Source of the DNA: Ignavibacteria bacterium
GTDB taxonomy: Bacteria; Bacteroidota; Ignavibacteria; Tepidaquicellales; Tepidaquicellaceae
NCBI GenBank assembly: GCA_028714695.1
Contig: JAQTLX010000008.1
Span: 112,290-176,289 of the forward strand
Direction of reading: 5' to 3'
DNA: 64,000 nt
A program made the translations under genes and the position numbers. Under the pieces are notes generated by a model. It did no database searches, was not told the DNA's origin, and was given only the letters and a program-made list of their open reading frames with translations. Below, one piece after another: positions 54,990 through 63,725 of the stretch (position 1 is its first letter; every line of letters begins with the position of its first letter).

Positions 54990-55190
54990 AGTATTTGGTA
55001 ATTACTGATTACTGATTACTGATTACTGATTACTAATTATTAATTATTACAGGGGACTAACATTAGTCCCTTTTTTTTATCACAAATCCCAATTACCAAT
55101 TACTAATTATCAATTATCAATTACTAATTATCAATTATCAATTACTAATTACTAATTACTAATTGTTAATTGTTAATTGTTAATCGTTAA
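54990..55190. repeat. TTACTGA/TTACTAA and CAATTAC-type heptamer arrays
   Basis: Blocks of TTACTGA and TTACTAA (54990-55050) and of TTAATTG/AATTACT (55085-55190) fill the space between ftcD and the AlbA-type gene, interrupted by a terminator. Confidence 0.82.
55053..55078 (+). terminator. Rho-independent terminator of ftcD
   Basis: GGGACTAA (55053-55060), loop CA, TTAGTCCC (55063-55070), then eight T. A strong terminator inside the heptamer arrays. Confidence 0.9.
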
Positions 55191-55194
55191 TTGA

Positions 55195-55836
55195 TCATGC
55201 TAGCGTGAAGAATTCCCTGTTGTCCAGCCTGTGATGCCTTATAACCCCCGCTCTCACGAGATTCACAAGCGTCCTGCTCGCGCGCCTTTCCGAAATGTTT
55301 GCGAGTTTCCTGAATCCTTTAACTGTGATATTGTCGTTCTCTCCGAGGTAGGTCAGAAGCATTTTTTCAAGGTCTCCCAGAGAAATAATAAGCGGATTCG
55401 AATCGAAGTTTGAATATTTTAAAATGTTGGCTGTCTCTTTTGATGCTATTATTGATTTGTCGTTGTACCTTACGTATATGCGCGATGTGTCTTTGTCGTC
55501 TTCGTCTATTAGTTTGTGCGGCTTGACCTTGCTTTCCGGAACGTCGATTACAACAACGTCCTTGCTCCTGATAGGCACTATCTCTGTCCTGTAGTTCACT
55601 TCAGGCTCGCAGAAAAATTTAGCGGCTGTATCGATTAAGTCGAGTTCGCTCTTTTCGCTTTCTACGCCGAAAATCGTCCTGTCGTCATCCACGCCGAACA
55701 AAATATAACCTCCCTTAGTGTTCGCGAACGCAATCATTTCTTTTGCGATTTTCTGAGGAGAGGAAAATTTTCTTTTGAACTCTATATTGGGACCTTCCCC
55801 GTCTTCGATGAGTTTGAATAGTTCTACCGTAAACAT
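55195..55836 (-). CDS. AlbA_2-domain protein, putative regulator
   Basis: 213 residues. The N-terminal 120 carry the AlbA_2/Schlafen-type domain: GPNIEFKRKFSS at 15-26 and KEMIAFANTKGGYILFGVDDDRTIFGV at 33-59. The C-terminal 60 residues (ENDNITVKGFRKLANISERR) look like a winged helix. It follows ruvX at 8 bp, last in the pgsA-HU-ruvX operon. Role probably DNA-binding regulation; target unknown. Confidence 0.8.
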   Translation of the reverse strand: MFTVELFKLIEDGEGPNIEFKRKFSSPQKIAKEMIAFANTKGGYILFGVDDDRTIFGVESEKSELDLIDTAAKFFCEPEVNYRTEIVPIRSKDVVVIDVPESKVKPHKLIDEDDKDTSRIYVRYNDKSIIASKETANILKYSNFDSNPLIISLGDLEKMLLTYLGENDNITVKGFRKLANISERRASRTLVNLVRAGVIRHHRLDNREFFTLA

Positions 55837-55844
55837 GAAATAAA

Positions 55845-56291
55845 TTACTTTTTGTTCTTAATATAATCGAGGTAGTCCTGTAGTATTATCTGCGCAGAGA
55901 TTGAATCTATGTTTCCCTTGTCCCTTTGTTTTTTCCTGCTCACTCCCGAGTTTGCAAGATTATACTGCGCTAGGCTGCTTGTAAGACGTTCGTCAAAAAA
56001 TACAACTTCGCATTCGTAACTTTCTTTAATGAACGCGGCTTTAAGTTCGGCGGAAAATTTTTCGACGTCGTCTGTAATATGAGTTTTTTCTGAATTGAAT
56101 CTTGTCGGATAGCCGAGAATAATTTTATTTACATTCTCCGATTTTATTAGTACCATGAGGGTCTTCATAAGATTTGAATCGTTATATACGTAATCCCTCT
56201 GAAATGCAAACGATTTCCCCGTATCGCTTATTGATAACCCTATTCGCTTTATGCCGTAATCAATACCTAAGTATTTGGTATTTTCATCCAA
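55845..56291 (-). CDS. ruvX: Putative pre-16S rRNA nuclease / Holliday junction resolvase RuvX (YqgF)
   Basis: 148 residues with the RNase H-like fold: LGIDYGIKRIGLSISD at 8-23 holds the first catalytic Asp, FDERLTS near 100 the Glu, and GNIDSISAQIILQDYL near 128-143 the last Asp. The GLP-type motif is ILGYPTRF here. It processes the 5' end of pre-16S rRNA. Last but one gene of a tight - strand operon, 10 nt after the HU gene. Confidence 0.9.
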   Translation of the reverse strand: MDENTKYLGIDYGIKRIGLSISDTGKSFAFQRDYVYNDSNLMKTLMVLIKSENVNKIILGYPTRFNSEKTHITDDVEKFSAELKAAFIKESYECEVVFFDERLTSSLAQYNLANSGVSRKKQRDKGNIDSISAQIILQDYLDYIKNKK

Positions 56292-56301
56292 TTAATGCCG
56301 G

Positions 56302-56655
56302 CTATTCGGTAACTTCTTTTAGGAAATTCTTCAGCAATTTTCCGGGCTTGAAATGCATCTTTCTTCTTCCCGGTACATAAACGAATTCTCCCGTTTTCAG
56401 ATTTCTGGCTTTTGGTTTCGGCTTTGTCTTCTTCACTTCGAATACTCCGAATTCCCTTATCTCAATTCTGATAACCGGATTCGCGGACATGATTAATTCG
56501 CGCATCGATTCAAAAAGTGAATCAACTATTAATTTGCGTGTAACCCTCTTGCCGATGAGTTTTTCTTCCATCTTTTTCTCTACGTCCTTTCTCGTTAGAG
56601 TCTGGATTCTCACCGGTCTTGTCTTTTCTTTCTGGATGTTTTCATTTTCAGCCAT
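56302..56655 (-). CDS. HU/IHF-family DNA-binding protein
   Basis: 117 residues. After a 20-residue basic extension (NIQKEKTRPVRIQTLTRKDV), the family fold follows: VDSLFESMRELI helix, IEIREFGVFEVKKTKPKPKARNL with the beta-arm, VPGRRKMHFKPGKLLKNFL end. It bends and packs DNA. It overlaps the end of pgsA by 8 bp and is co-translated. The N-terminal extension is longer than in classical HU. Confidence 0.85.
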   Translation of the reverse strand: MAENENIQKEKTRPVRIQTLTRKDVEKKMEEKLIGKRVTRKLIVDSLFESMRELIMSANPVIRIEIREFGVFEVKKTKPKPKARNLKTGEFVYVPGRRKMHFKPGKLLKNFLKEVTE

Positions 56656-57208
56656 TGCTGGTATCTCCTAAAGATTTTGAAAATCGTTTATAATATAGAT
56701 ATAACGAATAAATTATTAATATTACCGATATATAGTATAGATAACTGATAGTTTTTTTTAAAAGTTCAGAAGTATTGTCATTTATTACGCACAAAAGTAT
56801 TATTAATCCTATACTTAATACGGCAATCTTGCCGGGATAGTTGGACATAAGTACAATTTTATTTTTCGATTTTAAGTACAATCCGAACAATAAAATCAGC
56901 AAATCCCTTAACACAACTACCCAAAAAAACCAGGTTTCTATCCTTCCCATAAAAAACAATACAACCACTACCGATACTACCGCTGCCTTGTCCGCAAGCG
57001 GATCTATTATCTTTCCTAACTCGGATACCTGATTAAGTTTCCTCGCAAGAAACCCGTCAAGTAAATCCGATATAAACATCAATAACAGCAATATGATTAC
57101 TGCCGCCCTGTTGTCGCTTCCGCCGGTTAATAAAAATATAAGCGGAATAACAAGTATCATCCTCAATACCGATAATAGATTTGATATGTAAAAAAATTCT
57201 TTTTTCAC
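56648..57208 (-). CDS. pgsA: CDP-alcohol phosphatidyltransferase, probable PgsA
   Basis: 186 residues, integral membrane. The CDP-alcohol phosphotransferase motif is complete: DLLDGFLARKLNQVSELGKI followed by IDPLADK, carrying the D-x2-DG-x2-AR-x8-G-x3-D-x3-D pattern near residues 45-70. Six membrane segments. It most likely makes phosphatidylglycerol phosphate from CDP-diacylglycerol and glycerol-3-phosphate. First gene of the operon; HU follows with an overlap. Confidence 0.85.
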   Translation of the reverse strand: MKKEFFYISNLLSVLRMILVIPLIFLLTGGSDNRAAVIILLLLMFISDLLDGFLARKLNQVSELGKIIDPLADKAAVVSVVVVLFFMGRIETWFFWVVVLRDLLILLFGLYLKSKNKIVLMSNYPGKIAVLSIGLIILLCVINDNTSELLKKTISYLYYISVILIIYSLYLYYKRFSKSLGDTSNG

Positions 57209-57314
57209 GTTTTAACTGTCATAAAAACCGTAACTTACTAAAGTTAGTAATTTTAAATAAAATAAACTATATTATTTACATTTTTTAAATAAATTTTCTC
57301 GGTTAATTTTATAC

Positions 57315-58460
57315 ATGAACATTTATCTTGACAATGCCGCATCGACAAAAATTGACGAAAGAGTGCTCGATGCAATGCTGCCTTTTATGAAAGAATACTA
57401 TGGTAATCCTTCCTCCATTCATAAGGAAGGTAAGTACTTAAAAGTTCTGGTCGAAGAAGCGCGGGAAACAATTGCTTCATTCCTCGGTACTAAGCCCAAA
57501 GAAATTTTCTTTACAAGCGGCGGAACGGAAGCAAATAATTTCGCGATTAAAGGTCTCGCGTTTTCGAATGCGGATAAAAATAAAAATCACTTAATCACTT
57601 CTACAATAGAACATCCCGCAGTTCTCGATACAATTTTATATCTGAAAAAATTCGGTTACAGTATCTCTCTCGTCGCTCCCGGCAGCCGCGGATTCGTCAG
57701 TCCGGCGGAAATAGAAAAACTGATTACGCCCCGTACACTTCTGGTTTCAGTGATGCACGCGAATAACGAACTTGGCTCCGTGAATGATGTAAAAGCAATA
57801 AGCAATATATGTAAGAAGAACAAAGTTGTCTTTCACAGCGATACGGTTCAAAGCGTCGGTAAAATGAAAGTATCACCGAAAGAATCAGGAATGGATTTTA
57901 TGACTATGTCCGCTCATAAAATCTACGGGCCTAAAGGCGTCGGTATCCTTTTTAAAGACGAGAATATCAGGATTGACAAATACTTTCACGGCGGCGGTCA
58001 GGAAAGAGATATGCGCGGCGGAACCGAAAATGTTCCGGGAATCGCCGGTCTGAAAAAAGCGGTTGAAATACTGAAAGAATCAATGGATGCCGATATCGTG
58101 CATTACAATCATCTTAAAGAAATCCTTAAGACAAAATTATCTTCCGTGTTCGGAGAAAATGTTGAATTCAATTCCGGCGTCGAGAATGTTCTTCCTAATA
58201 TTTTGAACGTGTCTTTCAATCCGTATAAAATGAAAATTCCCGAAGCGCTCCTGCCTGTGCTCCTTGACCTTAAAGGAATTTCGGTATCGGGCGGCTCAGC
58301 GTGCTCTTCCGGCTCTCTGAAACCTTCGAAAGTTTTGATTGAAATTGGCAAAGATGAAAAAACCGCTCTGTCGTCGATTAGAATATCTCTCGGCAGATTC
58401 AACAAAGAGGAAGATGTAGATGCATTAACTAAAGCGATGAAAGAAATTCTTAATGTCTGA
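57315..58460 (+). CDS. iscS: Cysteine desulfurase (IscS/NifS type)
   Basis: 381 residues, pyridoxal-phosphate enzyme. MNIYLDNAASTKIDERVL at the start, FFTSGGTEANNF near 65-76, the PLP lysine in SAHKIYGPKGVG near 198-209, and the catalytic Cys loop in GGSACSSGS near 323-331. It takes sulfur from cysteine for iron-sulfur cluster and thio-cofactor synthesis. Alone on the + strand; its end overlaps the convergent pssA by 11 bp. No iscU or iscR next to it. Confidence 0.9.
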   Translation: MNIYLDNAASTKIDERVLDAMLPFMKEYYGNPSSIHKEGKYLKVLVEEARETIASFLGTKPKEIFFTSGGTEANNFAIKGLAFSNADKNKNHLITSTIEHPAVLDTILYLKKFGYSISLVAPGSRGFVSPAEIEKLITPRTLLVSVMHANNELGSVNDVKAISNICKKNKVVFHSDTVQSVGKMKVSPKESGMDFMTMSAHKIYGPKGVGILFKDENIRIDKYFHGGGQERDMRGGTENVPGIAGLKKAVEILKESMDADIVHYNHLKEILKTKLSSVFGENVEFNSGVENVLPNILNVSFNPYKMKIPEALLPVLLDLKGISVSGGSACSSGSLKPSKVLIEIGKDEKTALSSIRISLGRFNKEEDVDALTKAMKEILNV

Positions 58461-59166
58461 TTTTCTTCTTTTCTTTTACCGGTATGAATGTGTTGACAAC
58501 TCCGTAAAAAATATACAGAACTGTAATAGGGAAGACCGCCAGTCCTTTAGTCAATATTGAAACCACAGCCGCTGTCAGCAGCCCGATAAATATAAGAGGT
58601 CTCTCTTTAACTGTCCTCAGATTAAATGAAGGCATCGCGGGATACCTGAATTTGCTTACCATCATTAAAGATACAAAAATCGTAAGTCCGAAAATGAACT
58701 TTTCGCTCAACTGCGGAGTGAAAACTTTGTCGTGATAAAAGAGTACATAAGAACAGATTATCAGCGCCGCCATCGGGACCGGAATGCCGTAAAAGACATC
58801 CTTTGTGTAACCCGTCAGGCTTATATTGAACCTTGCCAGCCTGATTGCTCCGAAAGCCAGTACAAGCGATGAGACGAGTATTCCTATCGCGTTATAATCC
58901 TTGAAGAAAAAACTGTACAATAGAAATGAAGGCGCGAAGCCGAATGATACAACATCCGAAAGCGAATCAAGTTCTACGCCGAAATCCGATGATGTATGAA
59001 GTATCCGCGCAACCATGCCGTCGAAAACGTCAAATATCGCCGCATAGCATATAAAATATATCGCCTGCTCGTATTCGCCGTGCGATGAACTTATTACCGA
59101 CATGAATCCGCAAATAGCATTCAGTATCGTAAATAGGCTCGGTATGAATTTTTTTGATACAATCAT
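58450..59166 (-). CDS. pssA: CDP-diacylglycerol-serine O-phosphatidyltransferase
   Basis: 238 residues, about eight membrane helices. Complete catalytic motif DVFDGMVARILHTSSDFGVE then LDSLSD near 45-72. It makes phosphatidylserine from CDP-diacylglycerol and serine. Its start overlaps the stop of psd by 4 bp, which encodes the next step, so the two enzymes are made together and give phosphatidylethanolamine. Third gene of purC-psd-pssA. Confidence 0.92.
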   Translation of the reverse strand: MIVSKKFIPSLFTILNAICGFMSVISSSHGEYEQAIYFICYAAIFDVFDGMVARILHTSSDFGVELDSLSDVVSFGFAPSFLLYSFFFKDYNAIGILVSSLVLAFGAIRLARFNISLTGYTKDVFYGIPVPMAALIICSYVLFYHDKVFTPQLSEKFIFGLTIFVSLMMVSKFRYPAMPSFNLRTVKERPLIFIGLLTAAVVSILTKGLAVFPITVLYIFYGVVNTFIPVKEKKKIRH

Positions 59167-59834
59167 TGGAATTTCGCGATTTCCGTTATGCCTGCCGTTA
59201 CTTTTTGCCTGAGTTGTACCTTTATTGCTGTGCCGGTCGGTACAAGCACATCTATTCTTGAACCGAATTTTATCATTCCGAATTTTTCGCCTGCTTTAAC
59301 TTTCGAGTTTAAAGCAAGGTCGCATACTATCCTTCTTGCGACAAACCCCGCGATTTGCTTGAATAGTATCTTCTTGCCTTTTGCTGTCTCAAGCCCTATC
59401 TCGCTTCTTTCATTCTTTTCGGATGATTTATGGTTGAACGCTACTACGTAGTTTCCTTTAATGTAATTGAAATACTTTAATATTCCGCTTACGGGATAAC
59501 AGTTCACATGAACGTTTAACGGCGAAAGAAATATGCTCACCTGAATCAGTTCGCTGCCTTCGAAGAAAGAGGGATATTTGTTCTCGATTTTCTCAATCAG
59601 AACAACCTTGCCGTCTGCAGGGGATATTATGCTGTCAGGTGACATGCCCGCCGGAACTTTTCTCTCCGGGTCTCTGAAAAAATATAGCGTGAATACAAGC
59701 AGAAAAAGAGAAAGCCCTAACAGCGATAATTTTACCGCCGGGATGTTAACAAGGAATGCTATTGCATCGAGTGCAAGAGTTATGAATAAAACCTTTATTA
59801 CTACGTCTTTTCCGTAATTTGTAATCTTGAACAA
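59163..59834 (-). CDS. psd: Phosphatidylserine decarboxylase, short (archaeal-type) form
   Basis: 223 residues with two N-terminal membrane helices (about 13-55). Core motifs: ISPADGKV near 83-90, FLSPLNVHVNCYPVSG near 110-125, and the self-cleavage site at FGSRIDV near 195, where the Ser becomes the pyruvoyl group. It decarboxylates phosphatidylserine to phosphatidylethanolamine. It overlaps pssA and follows purC by 24 bp. Confidence 0.92.
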   Translation of the reverse strand: MFKITNYGKDVVIKVLFITLALDAIAFLVNIPAVKLSLLGLSLFLLVFTLYFFRDPERKVPAGMSPDSIISPADGKVVLIEKIENKYPSFFEGSELIQVSIFLSPLNVHVNCYPVSGILKYFNYIKGNYVVAFNHKSSEKNERSEIGLETAKGKKILFKQIAGFVARRIVCDLALNSKVKAGEKFGMIKFGSRIDVLVPTGTAIKVQLRQKVTAGITEIAKFQ

Positions 59835-59858
59835 AGTTAAAATCTTAATTAATGAAAA

Positions 59859-60563
59859 TCACGATAATCGTTTGTTGATTTCTTCGTACGCTTCTTCAAC
59901 TCCTCCGAGATTGAAACGGAATCTGTCCTTGTCGAGTTTCATGCGCGTCTCGGAATCCCACAGCCTGCATGTGTCGGGAGAGATTTCGTCGGCTAGAATA
60001 ATATTTCCCTCGTCGTCTTTTCCGTATTCAAGTTTGAAATCTACAAGCAGAAGTTTCCTTTCCGCGAAAAATGTTTTGAGAAGTGAATTTATCTTTAATG
60101 TAAGTTCCTTAATGTGGTCTAATTCCTCAGGTGTCGCCAGACCAAGTTCGTATATGTGCGCCTCCGTAAACAGCGGGTCTCCGAGTTCGTCCGACTTGAA
60201 ATAATATTCCACAATCGGCGGCTTCAGTTCTTTTCCTTCTTCTATGCCGTATCTCTTTACAAGACTTCCTGCCGCGATATTTCTGCACACGACTTCAGCC
60301 TGAACGATTTTCACCCTCTTCACAATCATTTCGGTATTGGAGATTTTTTCGACGAAATGCGTGGGGATGCCGTTCTTCATAAGATATCCGAATAGGGCAG
60401 TGGTAATCGATGTGTTCAGAATACCTTTGTTCTTGATTTGTTCTTTCTTTAATCCGTTGAATGCCGTTGCGTCATCCTTGAATTCCTGTATGTACAAACC
60501 GGGTTTATCTTTTATTTCGTAAATCCGTTTTGCTTTGCCTTCGTATAATAGTTTTCGTTCCAA
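59859..60563 (-). CDS. purC: Phosphoribosylaminoimidazole-succinocarboxamide synthase (SAICAR synthetase)
   Basis: 234 residues covering the family from LLYEGKAKRIYE at 5-16 through the ATP loop, QAEVVCRNIAAGSLVKRYG near 93-111, to the closing ADEISPDTCRLWD near 198-210. It joins CAIR and aspartate in purine synthesis. First gene of purC-psd-pssA; a strong terminator separates it from rpsA. Confidence 0.95.
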   Translation of the reverse strand: MERKLLYEGKAKRIYEIKDKPGLYIQEFKDDATAFNGLKKEQIKNKGILNTSITTALFGYLMKNGIPTHFVEKISNTEMIVKRVKIVQAEVVCRNIAAGSLVKRYGIEEGKELKPPIVEYYFKSDELGDPLFTEAHIYELGLATPEELDHIKELTLKINSLLKTFFAERKLLLVDFKLEYGKDDEGNIILADEISPDTCRLWDSETRMKLDKDRFRFNLGGVEEAYEEINKRLS

Positions 60564-60627
60564 TTTTTTATTTTCAAATTAAGTAATTTAAGATTAAAAT
60601 TCTATTCTTAGTAATTTCATTAAAATA

Positions 60628-60655
60628 AAAAACCCGGGAAGTTTCCCGGGTTTTT
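60628..60655. terminator. Bidirectional terminator between rpsA and purC
   Basis: A perfect 13-bp stem around CCCGGGAA-GT-TTCCCGGG with T and A runs on both sides. On the - strand it ends the rpsA transcript. Confidence 0.92.
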
Positions 60656-60674
60656 AATATATGAAAGAATGTTA

Positions 60675-62558
60675 TTATTTTCCTTCTGGTTTCTCTGTCT
60701 TCGGTGCTTCCGGAATAACCACCGCCGGTTCCGGCGCCTGAACTTCGTCTCCGATGATATCTTCAATCCTGAAATCAATCTGCTCGGATTCGTATGTCTT
60801 CGATCTTTCCTGAACGTCCTTAACAGTGAACTTGCGCGTTAATTTGAATTTGCTCGTGTATGCATCAATCGTCTCCTGATCTTTATCTTTAAAGAATTCG
60901 ATTACCGATAAAACGATTTTCTTGTTGGCTTTGTCGAATTCTATTACCTTTGCATTGAGTGAATCGCCGGGTCTGAAGAGTTCAGCGAAATTCCTTACGG
61001 GCGCTACCGATAACTGCGACGCGGGAATGAATGAATCCACTACGTCCGGAAGTTCGACTATAATTCCTTTTTCAATCGGCTTTACAATCTTAACTACCGT
61101 TTCAAGCCCCGTTCTGTACTTCGCTTCGAGCGAATCCCACGGATTTTCGAATAACTGCTTGTGTCCGAGTGATATTCTCTGATTTGCTACATCTATACCG
61201 AGAATTACTACTTCTATAATTTCGCCTAACTTCACGAATTCATTGACGTCGAGAATTTTCTTCGTCCATGATAAATCGGAAATGTGAACTAATCCGTCAA
61301 CACCTTCTTCGAGTTCTACGAATATTCCGAAGTTTGTGATGTTGCAGACTTTGCCTTTTTGCTTTGTTCCTACCGGGAACTTGTCAAGAAGACTCTGCCA
61401 CGGATTCGGAGTTAACTGCTTCATTCCAAGCGATAACTTGCGGTTGTCGAAGTCAATGTTCAGAATCTGCGCGTCGACCAACTGTCCCATTGTTACCATC
61501 TGGCTCGGACTTGTGATGTGCTGTGTCCATGACATTTCACTGATGTGAATAAGTCCTTCGATACCCTTTTCGATTTCGATGAATGCACCGTAATCCGTAA
61601 GAGAAACAACTTTGCCGGATACTTTGTCGCCGACTTTGTATTTTTCCTGAATGTTATCCCACGGATGAGCCTGTAACTGCTTAAGACCGAGATAAACTCT
61701 CTGTTTCTCTTCGTCGAATTCAATTACAAATACGTCAATCATCTGGTCAAGTTTTACTATGTCTGAAGGATGATTGATTCTGCCCCATGAAAGGTCCGTG
61801 ATGTGAATTAAACCGTCAAGACCGCCTAAGTCTACGAATACACCGAAGTCTGTTATTGCCTTTACGGTCGCTTTCAGTGTCATTCCCTTCTTGATTGTCT
61901 TCAGTAATTCTTCGCGCTGTCCCGCCATCGATTCTTCTATAAGAACCTTGTGCGATACGATGATATTTTCAATCTGATTGTTAATCTTTATAACCTTGAA
62001 GTCCATTACCTTGCCTACGTATTCATCGTAATCCCTGATAGGTTTCGTGTCTATCTGTGAACCCGGAAGGAATGCCGTTAAACCGCTCAGGTCTACTACA
62101 AATCCGCCCTTGATTCTTCTGAGGCACTTGCCCTTTACAATCGTTCCGTCTCTCTGCGCGTCTACTATCCTATCCCACATCTTTATCGAATCGGCTTTCT
62201 TCTTCGAAAGGACAAGTTGTCCTTCTTTGTCTTCAATCTTTTCAAGGAAAATTTCAATTTCATTTCCGACAACTAATTCTTCGGGATTCGAAAATTCATT
62301 GATTGAAACTCTTCCGTCTGACTTCGAACCGATATCTATCAATACGTCTTCACCGTGAATTGCTACAATTTTTCCTTTTACAAGTTCGTTTTCCTTTATG
62401 ACGTTGAATGTCTTTTCATAAAGTTTTAACATGTTCTGGAATTCATCCTCGTTGTAATCCGTTGAGATGAATTTTGTTGAGATTTTTTCGTTTTCGTTCT
62501 TGACATCATTCCGTTGCTGGTTTGATCTCAAGTCGGAGGGTCTGTGTGTATCTTGCAT
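60675..62558 (-). CDS. rpsA: 30S ribosomal protein S1
   Basis: 627 residues with six S1 RNA-binding domains. Clear starts are VKGKIVAIHGEDVLIDIGSK (about 58), VKGKCLRRIKGGFVVDLSGL (about 143), LKATVKAITDFGVFVDLGGL (about 230), VSGKVVSLTDYGAFIEIEKG, QKGKVCNITNFGIFVELEEG and VVKIVKPIEKGIIVELPDVV. It helps load mRNA on the ribosome. An acidic, Pro/Ala-rich C-terminal tail (EAPKTEKPEGK) is typical of this group. cmk lies 100 bp upstream, an order common in bacteria. Confidence 0.95.
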   Translation of the reverse strand: MQDTHRPSDLRSNQQRNDVKNENEKISTKFISTDYNEDEFQNMLKLYEKTFNVIKENELVKGKIVAIHGEDVLIDIGSKSDGRVSINEFSNPEELVVGNEIEIFLEKIEDKEGQLVLSKKKADSIKMWDRIVDAQRDGTIVKGKCLRRIKGGFVVDLSGLTAFLPGSQIDTKPIRDYDEYVGKVMDFKVIKINNQIENIIVSHKVLIEESMAGQREELLKTIKKGMTLKATVKAITDFGVFVDLGGLDGLIHITDLSWGRINHPSDIVKLDQMIDVFVIEFDEEKQRVYLGLKQLQAHPWDNIQEKYKVGDKVSGKVVSLTDYGAFIEIEKGIEGLIHISEMSWTQHITSPSQMVTMGQLVDAQILNIDFDNRKLSLGMKQLTPNPWQSLLDKFPVGTKQKGKVCNITNFGIFVELEEGVDGLVHISDLSWTKKILDVNEFVKLGEIIEVVILGIDVANQRISLGHKQLFENPWDSLEAKYRTGLETVVKIVKPIEKGIIVELPDVVDSFIPASQLSVAPVRNFAELFRPGDSLNAKVIEFDKANKKIVLSVIEFFKDKDQETIDAYTSKFKLTRKFTVKDVQERSKTYESEQIDFRIEDIIGDEVQAPEPAVVIPEAPKTEKPEGK

Positions 62559-62658
62559 AATGAGTAATTCCGGTTAATTTTTCCTTTTGCTCCCAACCGG
62601 AAAAAAGCAAAGGTTTAGTTTTTAAATTCCCTTCGGGATGCTCCCTCAGGGGTTTGTT

Positions 62659-63324
62659 TTATTCAATTCCTGAATTGGTAATTATTCTGTATAAATAATT
62701 GACCTGTTCTTCTATTATCATGTTCGTTGTGTCAACCTCAATCGCCTTCTCGGCTTTTTTCAGTATGACGGGGTTCTTTCTCATTTCCATCTCGTCCCTT
62801 AATTTCAATTCCTTCTCAATCTTATCTTTCGAGATTTTCTGACCTAAGTCAAGAAAATCCTGATGCCTGCGCGCTACTCTCGCGCTTAAATCGCTTATTA
62901 TATAAAATTTGTATTTCGCATCGGGAAAAACATTTACTCCCGTGTCCTTGCCTTCCATTATCAAACCCTTGGAAGTGTCTGCAGCCTTTTTCAGTTTTTC
63001 GTTGACCATGCGCCTTAACGCGTTAATCCTGCTTATGTTGCTGACCTTGTTCGTAATCTCAAGCGCCTTAAGTTCGGATGTGATATCCTTATCGTTTAAA
63101 AGAACCGTATTGTCAATGAACTTTAAATTCATGCTCGATGCCGTCTTGCATATAGCATTGTAATCATTCTGTTTTATATTGCCCTTTAGCACGGCATACG
63201 TAATGGCCCTGTAATAAGAACCGCTGTCAAAGTACCCTACGTCCAGTTTTTCCGCTAACATCTTCGCCGTGATACTCTTGCCCGTCCCTGAAGGTCCGTC
63301 AATTGTGATAATCAAATTGTCCAT
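62659..63324 (-). CDS. cmk: Cytidylate kinase
   Basis: 221 residues: P-loop GPSGTGKS at 10-17, YFDSGSYYRAI near 31-41, MEGKDTGVNVFPDA near 133-146, and the LID-type segment ARVARRHQD near 156-164. It phosphorylates CMP and dCMP. AAGG lies before the ATG. Upstream of rpsA on the same strand, a classical pair. Confidence 0.95.
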   Translation of the reverse strand: MDNLIITIDGPSGTGKSITAKMLAEKLDVGYFDSGSYYRAITYAVLKGNIKQNDYNAICKTASSMNLKFIDNTVLLNDKDITSELKALEITNKVSNISRINALRRMVNEKLKKAADTSKGLIMEGKDTGVNVFPDAKYKFYIISDLSARVARRHQDFLDLGQKISKDKIEKELKLRDEMEMRKNPVILKKAEKAIEVDTTNMIIEEQVNYLYRIITNSGIE

Positions 63325-63725
63325 AAAACCTTAAAACTCATCTCTTTAAAATGATAAACATGAAATATTCTTAAAATATTTAAATATTTCAAGTTAAAAA
63401 TGCGATATCAAAGTGCATATTATTGCATAAATTCTAAAATTACAGGATTTTACACCAAAATCCGCCTTTCCCTTTTTACGTTCGTCGGCCATAAATCTAA
63501 TGTATATTATTTTGAGACATATAAACTATAGTTTCCGTAACTAAATTTGATGTATGTCCCCCTTCGGAGGGGCCGAAGGATCGCTGCGGCGATGTGCCCG
63601 CAGGGCGGGGGAGGGAAGACTCGTTGTGGAGAGGCGGGGGAGGGATATATTTTGTGCCCGTCATGAGCCTGCCCGCCATTATTTCGTTAGGTGGGTTACC
63701 TCCTGATGGTGCTATTATCACACAA
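63325..63725. other. 400-bp intergenic region with GC-rich repeat
   Basis: A+T-rich close to cmk, then from about 63555 a GC-rich segment with CCCCTTCGGAGGGG hairpin and GCGGGGGAGGG repeats, apparently another repeat family. The frames in it on both strands are not genes. Confidence 0.5.
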
